Under the pieces are notes generated by a model. The model was not told where the DNA came from, searched no databases, and worked only from the letters and a program-made list of their open reading frames with translations. DNA of 8,225 nt from Synechococcus sp. HW_metabat.54 (GTDB taxonomy: Bacteria; Cyanobacteriota; Cyanobacteriia; PCC-6307; Cyanobiaceae): positions 1 to 8,225 of the forward strand of contig JAAZVJ010000034.1 in assembly GCA_018623675.1 (NCBI GenBank), read 5' to 3'. A program made the translations under genes and the position numbers. Shown one piece after another: positions 1-6,788 of this stretch; position 1 is the first letter of the stretch, and every line of letters begins with the position of its first letter.

Positions 1-644
1 AGTTGGATGGTTTCCAGGTCACGCATCTCCCCCACCAGGATCACGTCTGGGTCTTCCCGCAAGGCGGCTCGAAGAGCATTGGCGAAGCTGCGGGTGTCTT
101 CATTCAGCTGACGCTGGTGCACCATGCTGCGGTCGCTGCGGTACACGAATTCGATTGGGTCCTCGATCGTGAGGATGTGTTCGCTGCGGCTGTGGTTGAT
201 GTGGTCGAGAAGAGCAGCCAGGGTGGTGGTTTTCCCGGATCCAGTGGGTCCTGTCACCAGCACAAGGCCGCGAGGTCGGGCACTGGTTTCCACCACCACC
301 GGCGGCAGATTGAGGGTGTCGATACTCGGGATGGAGCTTCCCAGCGCCCGCAGACAGGCTGCATAGCTGCCCTTTTGGCGGTACACATTGACTCGGAAAC
401 GGGCGACGCCTTTCAGGCCATAGGCGCAGTCGAGTTCCCAGGTTTGTTCGAGGGTTTTGCGCTGGCTGTTGTTGAGCATCGAGAAGATCAGCCGGTTGCA
501 GCTCTCTTCGCTGAGGGGGGTGTCGGAGAGGGGGCGGAGCTGCCCGCTGAAGCGGCCATAGGGAGGCTGCCCGCTGGCCAAGTGCAAGTCACTGCCGTCT
601 CCTTTGACCAATTGCTCCATCAGCTCTTCGATCATCAGCTCCAT
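1..644 (-). CDS. pilT: Type IV pilus retraction ATPase PilT (partial, 3' end beyond left edge)
   Basis: PilT is a hexameric cytoplasmic ATPase at the inner-membrane base of the type IV pilus that drives pilin disassembly, and so retraction and twitching or DNA uptake. The first 214 residues of a family usually about 350-370 long are present. Visible are the N-terminal PAS-like region with GDGSDLHL at residues 15-22 (the conserved SDLH motif), Walker A GPTGSGKT at 132-139, the Asp box around ILTIEDPIEFVY (157-168), and the Walker B region EDPDVILVGEMRD (197-209). GEMRD is typical of PilT, whereas the upstream gene has GETRD as in PilB. The His box and C-terminal domain lie outside the window. 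The ATG at 644 is chosen because GAGGTG sits six bases upstream and overlaps the pilB stop codon, so translation is probably coupled to pilB. A pilC gene often follows pilT in cyanobacteria, but that lies off-window and cannot be checked. Confidence 0.95.
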   Translation of the reverse strand, partial: MELMIEELMEQLVKGDGSDLHLASGQPPYGRFSGQLRPLSDTPLSEESCNRLIFSMLNNSQRKTLEQTWELDCAYGLKGVARFRVNVYRQKGSYAACLRALGSSIPSIDTLNLPPVVVETSARPRGLVLVTGPTGSGKTTTLAALLDHINHSRSEHILTIEDPIEFVYRSDRSMVHQRQLNEDTRSFANALRAALREDPDVILVGEMRDLETIQ

Positions 645-650
645 GACGGG

Positions 651-656
651 CACCTC
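651..656 (-). promoter_or_regulatory. Ribosome binding site of pilT, overlapping the pilB stop
   Basis: On the minus strand GAGGTG lies six bases before the pilT ATG at 644. Its first two bases are also the last two bases of the pilB TGA stop (657-655). This fixes the pilT start over the in-frame GTG at 653-651 and suggests that ribosomes ending on pilB re-initiate on pilT. Confidence 0.6.
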
Positions 657-2361
657 ACTGACGGGGGGTCAGACAGTACGGACATTCCAGCCACGCTTCT
701 TGAAGTCCGCCACCACATCGTTCACAGCTCACGGTGCTCAACGCTCGGGCTCGTCGCTCCAACTCCAAGCCGGAATCGGTCAGGATCATGCGTCCCACTT
801 CTTCAAGGGTGGTTTCTCCCTTGCGCACCAGTTCAAGGCTGTAACCGAGCAGCGTCTTCATGCCGGATTCCAGGGCAAGGCGCCGCAGCACCTCGGTTGT
901 GGCGCCGTTGGCCACGGCGGTCGCCAGGTGCTCATTCATGCGCAACACCTCATAAACCCCAATGCGTCCCCGATACCCGCTGCCTTGGCAGTGGGGGCAA
1001 GGCTCTCCATTGCCTTCATGGTGGTGGGCGCGGAAGAAGTGCACGTGGCTTTCGTGATGACTCATCAGTCCGAAGCGCCCCAGTTCCGTGGCATCGGGCT
1101 GATAGCTCTCGCGGCAGTGACTGCAGATCCGTCTGAGCAGCCTTTGGGAAACGATCCCGATTAAGGAGGCGCTCACCATGAAGGGCTCCACGCCCATCTC
1201 TCCAAGACGGGCGATGGCGCTGGGGGCGTCGTTGCAGTGCAGGGTGGTGAGCACCAGATGGCCCGTCAGGGCCGCCTCAATGGCCGTTTTGGCCGTTTCC
1301 AGATCTCGGGTTTCTCCCACCAGCAACACATCTGGGTCTTGACGCATGAAGGCCCGCAGGGCGGTGCTGAAGTCGAATCCTTTCTCTCGGTTCACCTGGC
1401 ATTGGGTGATCCCTGGAAGCGTGTATTCGATGGGGTCTTCCACCGTGGAGATGTTGATGCTGGGGTCGTTGCGTTCCGCCAGCAGCGAATAGAGCGTTGT
1501 TGATTTTCCGGAGCCGGTGGGCCCTGTCACCAGGATCATTCCGAACGGTTTGGACCCGAGGGTGCGCACCAGTTCCAGCGCTTCTGGATTGGTGATCAGC
1601 TTGTCGAGACCGAGTTGGGTCGACGAACTGTCGAGCAGCCGCAGCACAATTTTCTCGCCGAAACGGCTGGGAAGGCTGCTGACCCGGAAATCCACGGTGC
1701 GCTCGCGGAAGCGCCTTCGGATGCGTCCATCCTGGGCTTGCCGCCGTTCGGCGATGTCCAGGTCAGCCATGATTTTGAAGCGAGAGGTCACGGCTGGGAC
1801 CAGTCGGCTGGGAAGCGGCTCGCTGTAGCTCTGCAGCACGCCGTCCTGGCGGAAACGCACTTGGAGCCCAACCTGTTGGGGCTCCACATGGATGTCGCTG
1901 GCTCCGAGTTGCAGGGCTTGCAGCAGGATCCGGTTCACCAGATTCACCACTGGTGAGGTGTTGGTGTCGCGAAAGGTTTGTTCCAGGTCTTCCTGGTTGC
2001 TGGTCCGCTTGGCAATCTCGTCTGGGTCTTCCTCCAGCACTCCGTCGCTGTTGAAGCCGGAGAGCAGGGAATCGAGATGGATCGGTTCCGCGTCGTGGCT
2101 CAGTTCGGCGTCATCACTGAGCTGGATGGTTTCCGGAATTTCCTGAACTGTCGCTGCAGAGGTCTCTGGTGTGACCGGAGCTTCTTCTGGTTCACGATTT
2201 CGAAGTGCTTTCAACGCTGCGGCCAGTCGTGGATGGTCGCTGGGCACGAGGCCTTTGCCGGCCAGACCCTGCACCAGGTGTTGTTGCAGGCTTCCATCCA
2301 GCTGTTCAGGGATGGACTCCTGCAGCAGCAGCTCCAAGACGAGACGCTGTGCGTGACTCAC
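655..2361 (-). CDS. pilB: Type IV pilus assembly ATPase PilB (GspE/PilB family)
   Basis: PilB is the AAA+-like hexameric ATPase that powers pilin polymerisation at the type IV pilus base. From the GTG at 2361 it is 568 residues. Residues 1-131 are a divergent, acidic N-terminal region. The secretion-ATPase core begins near 132 ([11 protein letters not shown]). It carries Walker [10 protein letters not shown] (280-288), the Asp box [10 protein letters not shown] (305-314), Walker [14 protein letters not shown] (341-353) and the His box [10 protein letters not shown] (366-375). The PilB-type tetracysteine zinc site is C413/C416 with C455/C458, with a histidine-rich loop between the pairs. The C terminus adds a second four-cysteine unit, C546-x2-C549 and C560-x2-C563. 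An upstream in-frame ATG at 2439 would add 26 residues but has no visible Shine-Dalgarno and would leave 29 bp to grpE, whereas the GTG at 2361 has GGAG six bases upstream. GspE of a type II secretion system is the alternative name; the pilT neighbour favours PilB. Confidence 0.93.
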   Translation of the reverse strand: MSHAQRLVLELLLQESIPEQLDGSLQQHLVQGLAGKGLVPSDHPRLAAALKALRNREPEEAPVTPETSAATVQEIPETIQLSDDAELSHDAEPIHLDSLLSGFNSDGVLEEDPDEIAKRTSNQEDLEQTFRDTNTSPVVNLVNRILLQALQLGASDIHVEPQQVGLQVRFRQDGVLQSYSEPLPSRLVPAVTSRFKIMADLDIAERRQAQDGRIRRRFRERTVDFRVSSLPSRFGEKIVLRLLDSSSTQLGLDKLITNPEALELVRTLGSKPFGMILVTGPTGSGKSTTLYSLLAERNDPSINISTVEDPIEYTLPGITQCQVNREKGFDFSTALRAFMRQDPDVLLVGETRDLETAKTAIEAALTGHLVLTTLHCNDAPSAIARLGEMGVEPFMVSASLIGIVSQRLLRRICSHCRESYQPDATELGRFGLMSHHESHVHFFRAHHHEGNGEPCPHCQGSGYRGRIGVYEVLRMNEHLATAVANGATTEVLRRLALESGMKTLLGYSLELVRKGETTLEEVGRMILTDSGLELERRARALSTVSCERCGGGLQEAWLECPYCLTPRQ

Positions 2362-2365
2362 GGGA

Positions 2366-2371
2366 CTCTCC
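2366..2371 (-). promoter_or_regulatory. Ribosome binding site deciding the pilB GTG start
   Basis: Minus-strand GGAGAG ends four bases before the GTG at 2361-2359, so its GGAG core is six bases away, an ideal distance. No comparable motif precedes the ATG at 2439. This is the main reason for the 568-residue PilB. Confidence 0.6.
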
Positions 2372-2413
2372 GGTGAGGGATGGCAGCAAGAGGTGCGGGC
2401 TTCCGCCGCTTGT

Positions 2414-2429
2414 GGGAGGTGACCCTCCC
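2414..2429. repeat. Perfect 6-bp inverted repeat in the pilB-grpE spacer
   Basis: GGGAGG, a four-base loop TGAC, then CCTCCC. It lies immediately upstream of the proposed grpE -10 element and in the presumed leader of pilB. It could be a DNA operator half-site pair or an RNA hairpin in the pilB leader. No T-run follows, so it is not an obvious terminator. A chance occurrence in G+C-rich DNA is possible. Confidence 0.4.
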
Positions 2430-2468
2430 CTATCAACATGTCTAGGTGTGAATCTGCATCTGGTCAGC

Positions 2469-3203
2469 ATGAGTGGCGATCCCTCCTCTTCAGCTCACGA
2501 TCCCGCCGCTGACGCTGCAGCTCCCGATCAAGGCACCGAGCCTGTGACCGAGACATCCGCGTCCGCAGGGGATGCAGCCGTTGAGTCGTCTGCTGATGGT
2601 GCTGAAGATCGCGACAACGACGCCCGTCTTGAGCAATTGGAGCGAGAGCACAACAGCTTGCGGGAAGAGCACGAAACCCTGCGCAGTCAATACATGCGCA
2701 TTGCCGCTGATTTCGACAATTTCCGCAAGCGGCAGAGTCGCGATCAGGACGACCTCAAGTTGCAGCTCACCTGCAGCACGTTGAGCGAGATCCTGCCAGT
2801 TGTGGACAACTTTGAACGCGCTCGTCAGCAGCTCAATCCAGAGGGCGAAGAGGCGCAGGCTTTGCACCGCAGTTATCAGGGTCTCTACAAGCAACTGGTG
2901 GATGTGCTCAAGCAACTGGGCGTGGCACCGATGCGCGTTGTGGGTCAGGAATTCGATCCCACCCTTCATGAAGCTGTGCTTCGCGAACCCAGCGATGAGC
3001 ACCATGAGGATGTGGTGATCGAGGAGCTGCAACGCGGTTACCACCTCAATGGCCGCGTCTTGCGTCACGCCATGGTCAAGGTGTCCATGGGTCCTGGTCC
3101 CCAGGGTGATGCCTCGGCGGTAGCTCCAGCTGTTGATGCCACCGCTGCTCCTGATGAGACCAGTGCAGCCGTGGAGGGAGAACCCAACCAGCAGGAGGGT
3201 TGA
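2469..3203 (+). CDS. grpE: Hsp70 nucleotide-exchange factor GrpE
   Basis: GrpE is a homodimeric co-chaperone that releases ADP from DnaK and so resets the Hsp70 folding cycle in the cytoplasm. The 244 residues contain a low-complexity Ala/Asp/Glu/Ser-rich N-terminal tail (1-50), a long heptad-like helix (about 51-105, including [14 protein letters not shown]) that forms the dimer stalk, and the beta-domain. The family signature is at 182-207 ([14 protein letters not shown], then [11 protein letters not shown]). A further Ala/Pro-rich tail of about 36 residues follows. The ATG at 2469 is chosen because homology-like sequence does not extend upstream. An in-frame GTG at 2448 would add seven residues, and neither start has a good Shine-Dalgarno. 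dnaJ follows after 44 bp; dnaK is not in the window. Confidence 0.95.
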   Translation: MSGDPSSSAHDPAADAAAPDQGTEPVTETSASAGDAAVESSADGAEDRDNDARLEQLEREHNSLREEHETLRSQYMRIAADFDNFRKRQSRDQDDLKLQLTCSTLSEILPVVDNFERARQQLNPEGEEAQALHRSYQGLYKQLVDVLKQLGVAPMRVVGQEFDPTLHEAVLREPSDEHHEDVVIEELQRGYHLNGRVLRHAMVKVSMGPGPQGDASAVAPAVDATAAPDETSAAVEGEPNQQEG

Positions 3204-3247
3204 TCCTCTGGGCTGGCCCTTAGGGTGATGAACGGGATGACGAGCTG

Positions 3248-4381
3248 ATGGCCGACTACTACGACCTGCTCGGCGTCAGTCGCGACGCTGACGCCGACAC
3301 CCTGAAGCGTGCGTATCGGCGTCTTGCACGTCAGTACCACCCTGATATCAATAAGGAACCTGGTGCCGAAGATCGCTTCAAGGAAATCGGTCGTGCTTAT
3401 GAGGTTCTGAGCGATCCTCAGACCAAGGCCCGCTACGACCAATTCGGGGAGGCCGGCCTTGGCGGTGCCGCTGGCATGCCCGACATGGGCGACATGGGCG
3501 GCTTTGCCGACCTGTTTGAAACGTTTTTCAGCGGCTTTGGTGGCGCTGGTGGGGCCGCTGCAGGTCGGCAGCGGCGTAATGGTCCTCAGCAGGGAGATGA
3601 CCTGCGTTACGACCTCACCATCGATTTCGATCAGGCCGTGTTTGGCCAGGAACGCGAGATCCGCATTCCCCACTTAGAGACCTGTACCACCTGCAAGGGC
3701 AGTGGTGCCAAGTCGGGTAGCGGCCCCACCACCTGTTCCACGTGCGGAGGCGTCGGACAAGTGCGCCGTGCCACCCGCACTCCGTTCGGCAATTTCACCC
3801 AGGTGGCGGAGTGCCCCACCTGTAATGGCAGTGGCCAGGTGATCGCTGACCCCTGCAATGCCTGCGGCGGTCAGGGGGTGACTCAGGTGCGTAAGAAGCT
3901 CCGCATCAACATCCCTGCGGGCGTCGACTCCGGAACGCGGTTGCGCGTGGCTGGGGAAGGAAATGCTGGCTTGCGTGGTGGCCCCTCGGGCGATCTCTAC
4001 GTGTTCCTCACTGTGAAGCCCCATCCCCATCTCCGTCGGGATGGTCTCACCGTCCTTTCGGACGTGAAGGTGAGCTATCTCCAGGCGATCCTGGGCGACA
4101 CCATCGAGGTCGACACCGTGGATGGGCCAACCAGTTTGGAAATTCCAGCTGGCACCCAGCCCAACGCTGTACTCACCCTCGAAAACAAGGGGATTCCCAA
4201 GCTGGGCAATCCCGTTGCTCGGGGTAACCAGCGCGTCAGCGTGGCTGTGCAGCTGCCCACCCGTCTCAGCGAGGAAGAGCGCAAGTTGCTCGAAGATCTT
4301 GCCGGTCATCACTCGGCCCGGGGTGTCCAGCATCACCATCACAAGAGCGGATTGTTTGCCCGTCTCTTTGGTCAGGGTTGA
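3248..4381 (+). CDS. dnaJ: Chaperone protein DnaJ (type I Hsp40)
   Basis: DnaJ delivers unfolded clients to DnaK and stimulates its ATPase. At 377 residues it has the full type I layout: a J-domain at 1-67 with the essential HPD at 31-33, a Gly/Phe/Met-rich linker at about 68-112 (with DMGDMGG), and a zinc-binding domain with four CxxCxGxG repeats starting at C146, C163, C189 and C203. The C-terminal substrate-binding domains follow (about 211-345). The end is unusual in having four consecutive histidines (362-365) before [12 protein letters not shown]. The ATG at 3248 fits the conserved [10 protein letters not shown] start. There is no strong Shine-Dalgarno, but a possible mini-ORF stops exactly on this start (TGATG). 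The stop codon is separated by two bases from the next gene's GTG, so dnaJ and the TusA-like gene are almost certainly co-transcribed. Confidence 0.97.
   Translation: MADYYDLLGVSRDADADTLKRAYRRLARQYHPDINKEPGAEDRFKEIGRAYEVLSDPQTKARYDQFGEAGLGGAAGMPDMGDMGGFADLFETFFSGFGGAGGAAAGRQRRNGPQQGDDLRYDLTIDFDQAVFGQEREIRIPHLETCTTCKGSGAKSGSGPTTCSTCGGVGQVRRATRTPFGNFTQVAECPTCNGSGQVIADPCNACGGQGVTQVRKKLRINIPAGVDSGTRLRVAGEGNAGLRGGPSGDLYVFLTVKPHPHLRRDGLTVLSDVKVSYLQAILGDTIEVDTVDGPTSLEIPAGTQPNAVLTLENKGIPKLGNPVARGNQRVSVAVQLPTRLSEEERKLLEDLAGHHSARGVQHHHHKSGLFARLFGQG
3482..3499 (+). repeat. 9-bp tandem duplication in the dnaJ Gly/Met linker
   Basis: GACATGGGC occurs twice in direct succession, encoding Asp-Met-Gly twice in the flexible G/F-type linker. 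It keeps the frame. This is a small length-variable spot in a linker that tolerates such changes. Confidence 0.6.
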
Positions 4382-4383
4382 CG

Positions 4384-4626
4384 GTGACCGAGCCCAGCCC
4401 TGCACAGCGGCTTGATCTTCGCGGTACTCCCTGTCCGGTCAATTTCATTCGCTGCAAGCTCACGCTGGAGTCCATGGCAGCCGGGCAGGTTCTGGAGGTC
4501 AGCCTGGATCGGGGAGAACCTGAGGCCATGGTTGTGCCTGGTCTGCGGCAGGCCGGCCATCGGGTCGAGCTGGATGGCGGTGATGAGAGCTGGGTCTCCT
4601 TGCGGGTGATCTGCGGTGCTGGCTGA
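4384..4626 (+). CDS. TusA/SirA-family sulfur carrier protein
   Basis: TusA-family proteins are small cytoplasmic sulfur carriers that accept persulfide sulfur on a conserved cysteine, for example for tRNA thiolation or molybdenum cofactor synthesis. The 80 residues show the family pattern: LDLRGTPCPVNFIRCKL at about 10-26 with the expected catalytic cysteine at C17, then a beta-alpha-beta-alpha-beta layout with AGQVLEVSLD (33-42), a helix (VPGLRQAGHRV) and a final strand (WVSLRVI). The usual CPxP motif is CPVN here, so the second proline is missing. A second cysteine at C24 is also present. The GTG at 4384 is preferred because AGGG lies six bases upstream. A TTG at 4378 overlapping the dnaJ stop (TTGA) would add two residues. 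The gene overlaps rsgA by 11 bases if rsgA starts at 4616. The exact substrate is unknown, so no symbol is given. Confidence 0.85.
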   Translation: MTEPSPAQRLDLRGTPCPVNFIRCKLTLESMAAGQVLEVSLDRGEPEAMVVPGLRQAGHRVELDGGDESWVSLRVICGAG

Positions 4627-5518
4627 CGCCTGTGGCCGCGGCATGGTGGTGGCGTTGCAGGCCAACTACCTGGAGGTGGAGTTGGATCCTCCCGATCAGC
4701 ACGTACGCCTCCTGTGCACGCGCCGTACCCGTCTGAACCACCGTGGTGCGGCAGTGCATGTGGGGGATCGGGTTGGGGTTGAAGCGATTGATCTCCAACA
4801 GGGTCGGGCTGTGGTGTCCGATGTTGAGCCTCGAAGCAGCTGGTTAACCCGTCCACCAGTGGCCAATGTCACGGCAGTGGTGGTTGCCTTGGCCGTGGAT
4901 CAGCCCAGCTTCGATCCTGATCAGGCCAGTCGTTTCCTGCTCACGGCCGAGCAGACGGGGCTGCAGGTGCAGTTGCTGCTGACCAAGTGTGATCTGTTGC
5001 CCTTGGAGCAACGCCAAGCCTTGGTGCAGCGCTTAGAGGGCTGGGGTTATGCCCCCTTGGCGATTTCGTCTGCCACGGGTGAAGGTTTGCAGGAGCTTCG
5101 ACAGCTGCTTCAAGGTCAGGCACTGTCCGTGCTCTGTGGGCCTTCGGGGGTTGGCAAAAGCTCCTTGTTGAATGGCTTGCTTCCGGAGCTGTCTTTGAGG
5201 GTGGGTGCTGTTTCAGGCCGTCTTCAAAAGGGGCGTCACACCACCCGGCATGTGGAATTGCATGCCCTGGGTCCAGGGGCCCGGGTGGCCGATACCCCTG
5301 GATTCAACAGGCCTGATCTACCGAAGGAACTCCATAACCTTGAAGTGTTGTTCCCAGAACTGAGGGCGCAACTGGAGCCCCATCCCTGTCGGTTTCGCGA
5401 TTGCCTGCATCGGGATGAACCTGGATGCGGGGTCTCCCGTGATTGGGAGCGATACGGGATCTATAGACGTGCGGTGGAGGAGTTGTTGGAACTCAGCCGC
5501 CCATCCCGGGGAGGTTGA
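4616..5518 (+). CDS. rsgA: Small ribosomal subunit biogenesis GTPase RsgA
   Basis: RsgA (YjeQ/EngC) is a circularly permuted GTPase that binds the 30S subunit and checks or assists its late maturation. The 300 residues show an N-terminal OB-fold (about 10-75, beginning [13 protein letters not shown]), then the GTPase motifs in permuted order: G4 TKCD (123-126), G5 SSATGEG (151-157), G1 GPSGVGKSS (175-183), a G2-like GRHTTR (206-211) and G3 DTPGF (226-230). A C-terminal zinc site follows, C258-x4-C263-x-H265-x5-C271. The GTG at 4616 overlaps the previous gene's end by 11 bases. The ATG at 4643 (residue 10) is a plausible alternative because the conserved OB-fold begins there; neither start has a clear Shine-Dalgarno. 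The 3' end overlaps ybaB on the other strand by 26 bases. Confidence 0.95.
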   Translation: MLADACGRGMVVALQANYLEVELDPPDQHVRLLCTRRTRLNHRGAAVHVGDRVGVEAIDLQQGRAVVSDVEPRSSWLTRPPVANVTAVVVALAVDQPSFDPDQASRFLLTAEQTGLQVQLLLTKCDLLPLEQRQALVQRLEGWGYAPLAISSATGEGLQELRQLLQGQALSVLCGPSGVGKSSLLNGLLPELSLRVGAVSGRLQKGRHTTRHVELHALGPGARVADTPGFNRPDLPKELHNLEVLFPELRAQLEPHPCRFRDCLHRDEPGCGVSRDWERYGIYRRAVEELLELSRPSRGG

Positions 5519-5834
5519 GGTCGAGGCCGCCGGTGAGCTCCTGCATCCTCTCCTTCATGGTGGCTGTTGACTTCTCGTAAGCCGCCTGTAGTGCTGCAAG
5601 GGTGGCTGCTTCGCAGGCCTCCTGGCCTTCCGACAACAGGCCTGGATCAAGCTTCACGCGCAAGGGCTGTTGATTTCCCGACAGCCAGATGCTGGCGCGA
5701 CCGTCTTCGCTGCTGCCTTCGATTTCCATGGCATCCAGCTCTTCTTGCAGCTTCTGAGCGTCTTGCTGAATCTGCTGAGCCTTGCGGAAGGCTTCGGTGA
5801 GCTGACCGAAATTGGGGAGTCCGAACCCTGCCAT
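5493..5834 (-). CDS. ybaB: YbaB/EbfC-family nucleoid-associated protein
   Basis: YbaB/EbfC proteins are small homodimers that bind DNA and help organise the nucleoid. The 113 residues begin [20 protein letters not shown], typical of cyanobacterial members. A long charged helix follows (about 10-36, [20 protein letters not shown]), then a short beta-sheet region ([22 protein letters not shown]) and a second helix (about 70-97). The tail is Gly-rich, [10 protein letters not shown]. Length is normal for the family. The ATG at 5834 has AAGG four bases upstream. The gene lies 24 bp after murB and is probably the last gene of a murC-murB-ybaB transcript. Its last eight codons and stop are read on the opposite strand as the end of rsgA. 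The exact DNA-binding role in cyanobacteria is not settled. Confidence 0.93.
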   Translation of the reverse strand: MAGFGLPNFGQLTEAFRKAQQIQQDAQKLQEELDAMEIEGSSEDGRASIWLSGNQQPLRVKLDPGLLSEGQEACEAATLAALQAAYEKSTATMKERMQELTGGLDLNLPGMGG

Positions 5835-5858
5835 AACGCCTTAAGGAGAATCGGAAGA

Positions 5859-6788
5859 TTAGGCCGTCAATGCAAGAGGTTCGGGCGGAAAACCGAGCTG
5901 TTTCACTTCTGGATGAAGCGTGATGCCATGGCTGTCGTGCACTTCCTCCTGCACAAGGTGGATCAGGTTGAGGATGTCCTCAGCGCTGGCATCCCCGGTA
6001 TTCACGATGAAATTGGCATGAATGGGCGAGATCTCGGCTCCTCCGATGCGTCGACCCTTCAGCCCTAAGCCTTCAATGAGCTGGCCCGCTTTTTGGGGTT
6101 CAGGATTGCGGAACACGCTTCCGCAGCTGGGCCATTGGTAGGGCTGGGTGGTTGTTCGGTGGTTGAGGTTGCCGCTGGTGATCTTGCTCAGTTCTTGGGG
6201 ATCGTGCCCCGGTGTCAGCTGGAACCGGGCTGAGATCACCATCAGCTCACTGGTCTGCAACAGGCTGTGGCGGTAGCTGAAATCGAGTTCTTCTTTGATC
6301 AGGGTGCGCACCATCCCTGCCTCGCCATCGCTGTTGGGGTCGAGCACGTCGACTGACACCAGGCAGTCGGCCGTGCAGCCTCCTTGGGCTCCCGCATTCA
6401 TCACTGCTGCGCCGCCAACGGTGCCTGGAATGCCCACAGCCCACTCCAAGCCATGGAGTCCGGCTCGTGCCGCCCTCCTGGCGAGGGTTGGGATGGGTTC
6501 TCCGGCTAAGGCCTCCACGAGCCCAGTCGTGGAATCCATGCTCATCCCTTGGAATTTGCGCAGGCAAAGGGTGAGACCCGGCAGGCCCTCATCACAGATC
6601 AGAAGATTGGAACCAGCACCGATCACCCGCCAGGGAATCTTGTTCTGGCTCGCCCAGGCGATCAGTTCGCTCAGTTGATCGGCAGTGGTTGGCTCCGCTA
6701 ACCACTCCGCTGGTCCCCCCACGCGCCACGTGGTGTAGTCGGCGAGGGAGACCTGACAACGGAGCAGATCCGGGCCTGAATCAGCCAT
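5859..6788 (-). CDS. murB: UDP-N-acetylenolpyruvoylglucosamine reductase MurB
   Basis: MurB is the cytoplasmic FAD enzyme that uses NADPH to reduce UDP-GlcNAc-enolpyruvate to UDP-N-acetylmuramate, the second committed step of peptidoglycan synthesis. The 309 residues show the FAD-binding region: [12 protein letters not shown] (19-30), [10 protein letters not shown] (55-64) and [16 protein letters not shown] (119-134). The C-terminal substrate domain shows SYRHS with active-site R173, [10 protein letters not shown] with the proton-donor serine at S224, [14 protein letters not shown] (250-263) and the conserved glutamate E294 in LHPEVK. Length and the GSVFRNP form suggest a type II MurB, which lacks an insertion found in E. 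coli MurB. Its ATG shares one base with the murC stop (TGATG), so translation is likely coupled. No strong Shine-Dalgarno is visible. Confidence 0.96.
   Translation of the reverse strand: MADSGPDLLRCQVSLADYTTWRVGGPAEWLAEPTTADQLSELIAWASQNKIPWRVIGAGSNLLICDEGLPGLTLCLRKFQGMSMDSTTGLVEALAGEPIPTLARRAARAGLHGLEWAVGIPGTVGGAAVMNAGAQGGCTADCLVSVDVLDPNSDGEAGMVRTLIKEELDFSYRHSLLQTSELMVISARFQLTPGHDPQELSKITSGNLNHRTTTQPYQWPSCGSVFRNPEPQKAGQLIEGLGLKGRRIGGAEISPIHANFIVNTGDASAEDILNLIHLVQEEVHDSHGITLHPEVKQLGFPPEPLALTA

Larger units (their letters stand above)
2362..2468. promoter_or_regulatory. Divergent control region between pilB and grpE
   Basis: These 107 bases separate the 5' ends of two divergent units, so promoters for both should lie in or near it. 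For grpE, a weak sigma-70-like pair can be proposed (TTGTGG at 2410-2415 and TATCAA at 2431-2436, spacing 15), but the match is poor. I see no convincing minus-strand promoter for pilB. No CIRCE element (TTAGCACTC-N9-GAGTGCTAA), the usual HrcA operator of heat-shock genes, is present. The only clear structure is the inverted repeat at 2414-2429. Confidence 0.45.

Noticed and set aside
3..1136. Long open frame of 377 codons on the plus strand, antisense to pilT and pilB
   Set aside because: It has no recognisable domain, has low-complexity Arg/Ser/Gly-rich stretches, and lies entirely opposite two clearly recognised ATPases. G+C-rich codon use commonly leaves the opposite strand open.
2205..2468. 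Upstream in-frame extension of grpE by 88 codons
   Set aside because: It runs across the pilB 5' end on the other strand and its translation shows no GrpE-like sequence. The conserved-looking protein begins at the ATG at 2469.
2362..2468. CIRCE heat-shock operator upstream of grpE
   Set aside because: Neither half of TTAGCACTC-N9-GAGTGCTAA is present in the spacer.
3065..4405. Minus-strand open frames of about 200 and 240 codons opposite dnaJ
   Set aside because: They are antisense to an unambiguous DnaJ, show no family motifs, and have no ribosome binding site or operon context.
5519..5560. Bidirectional terminator at the rsgA/ybaB junction
   Set aside because: No stem of useful length followed by a T-run is visible on either strand; only short chance palindromes such as GAGCTC occur.
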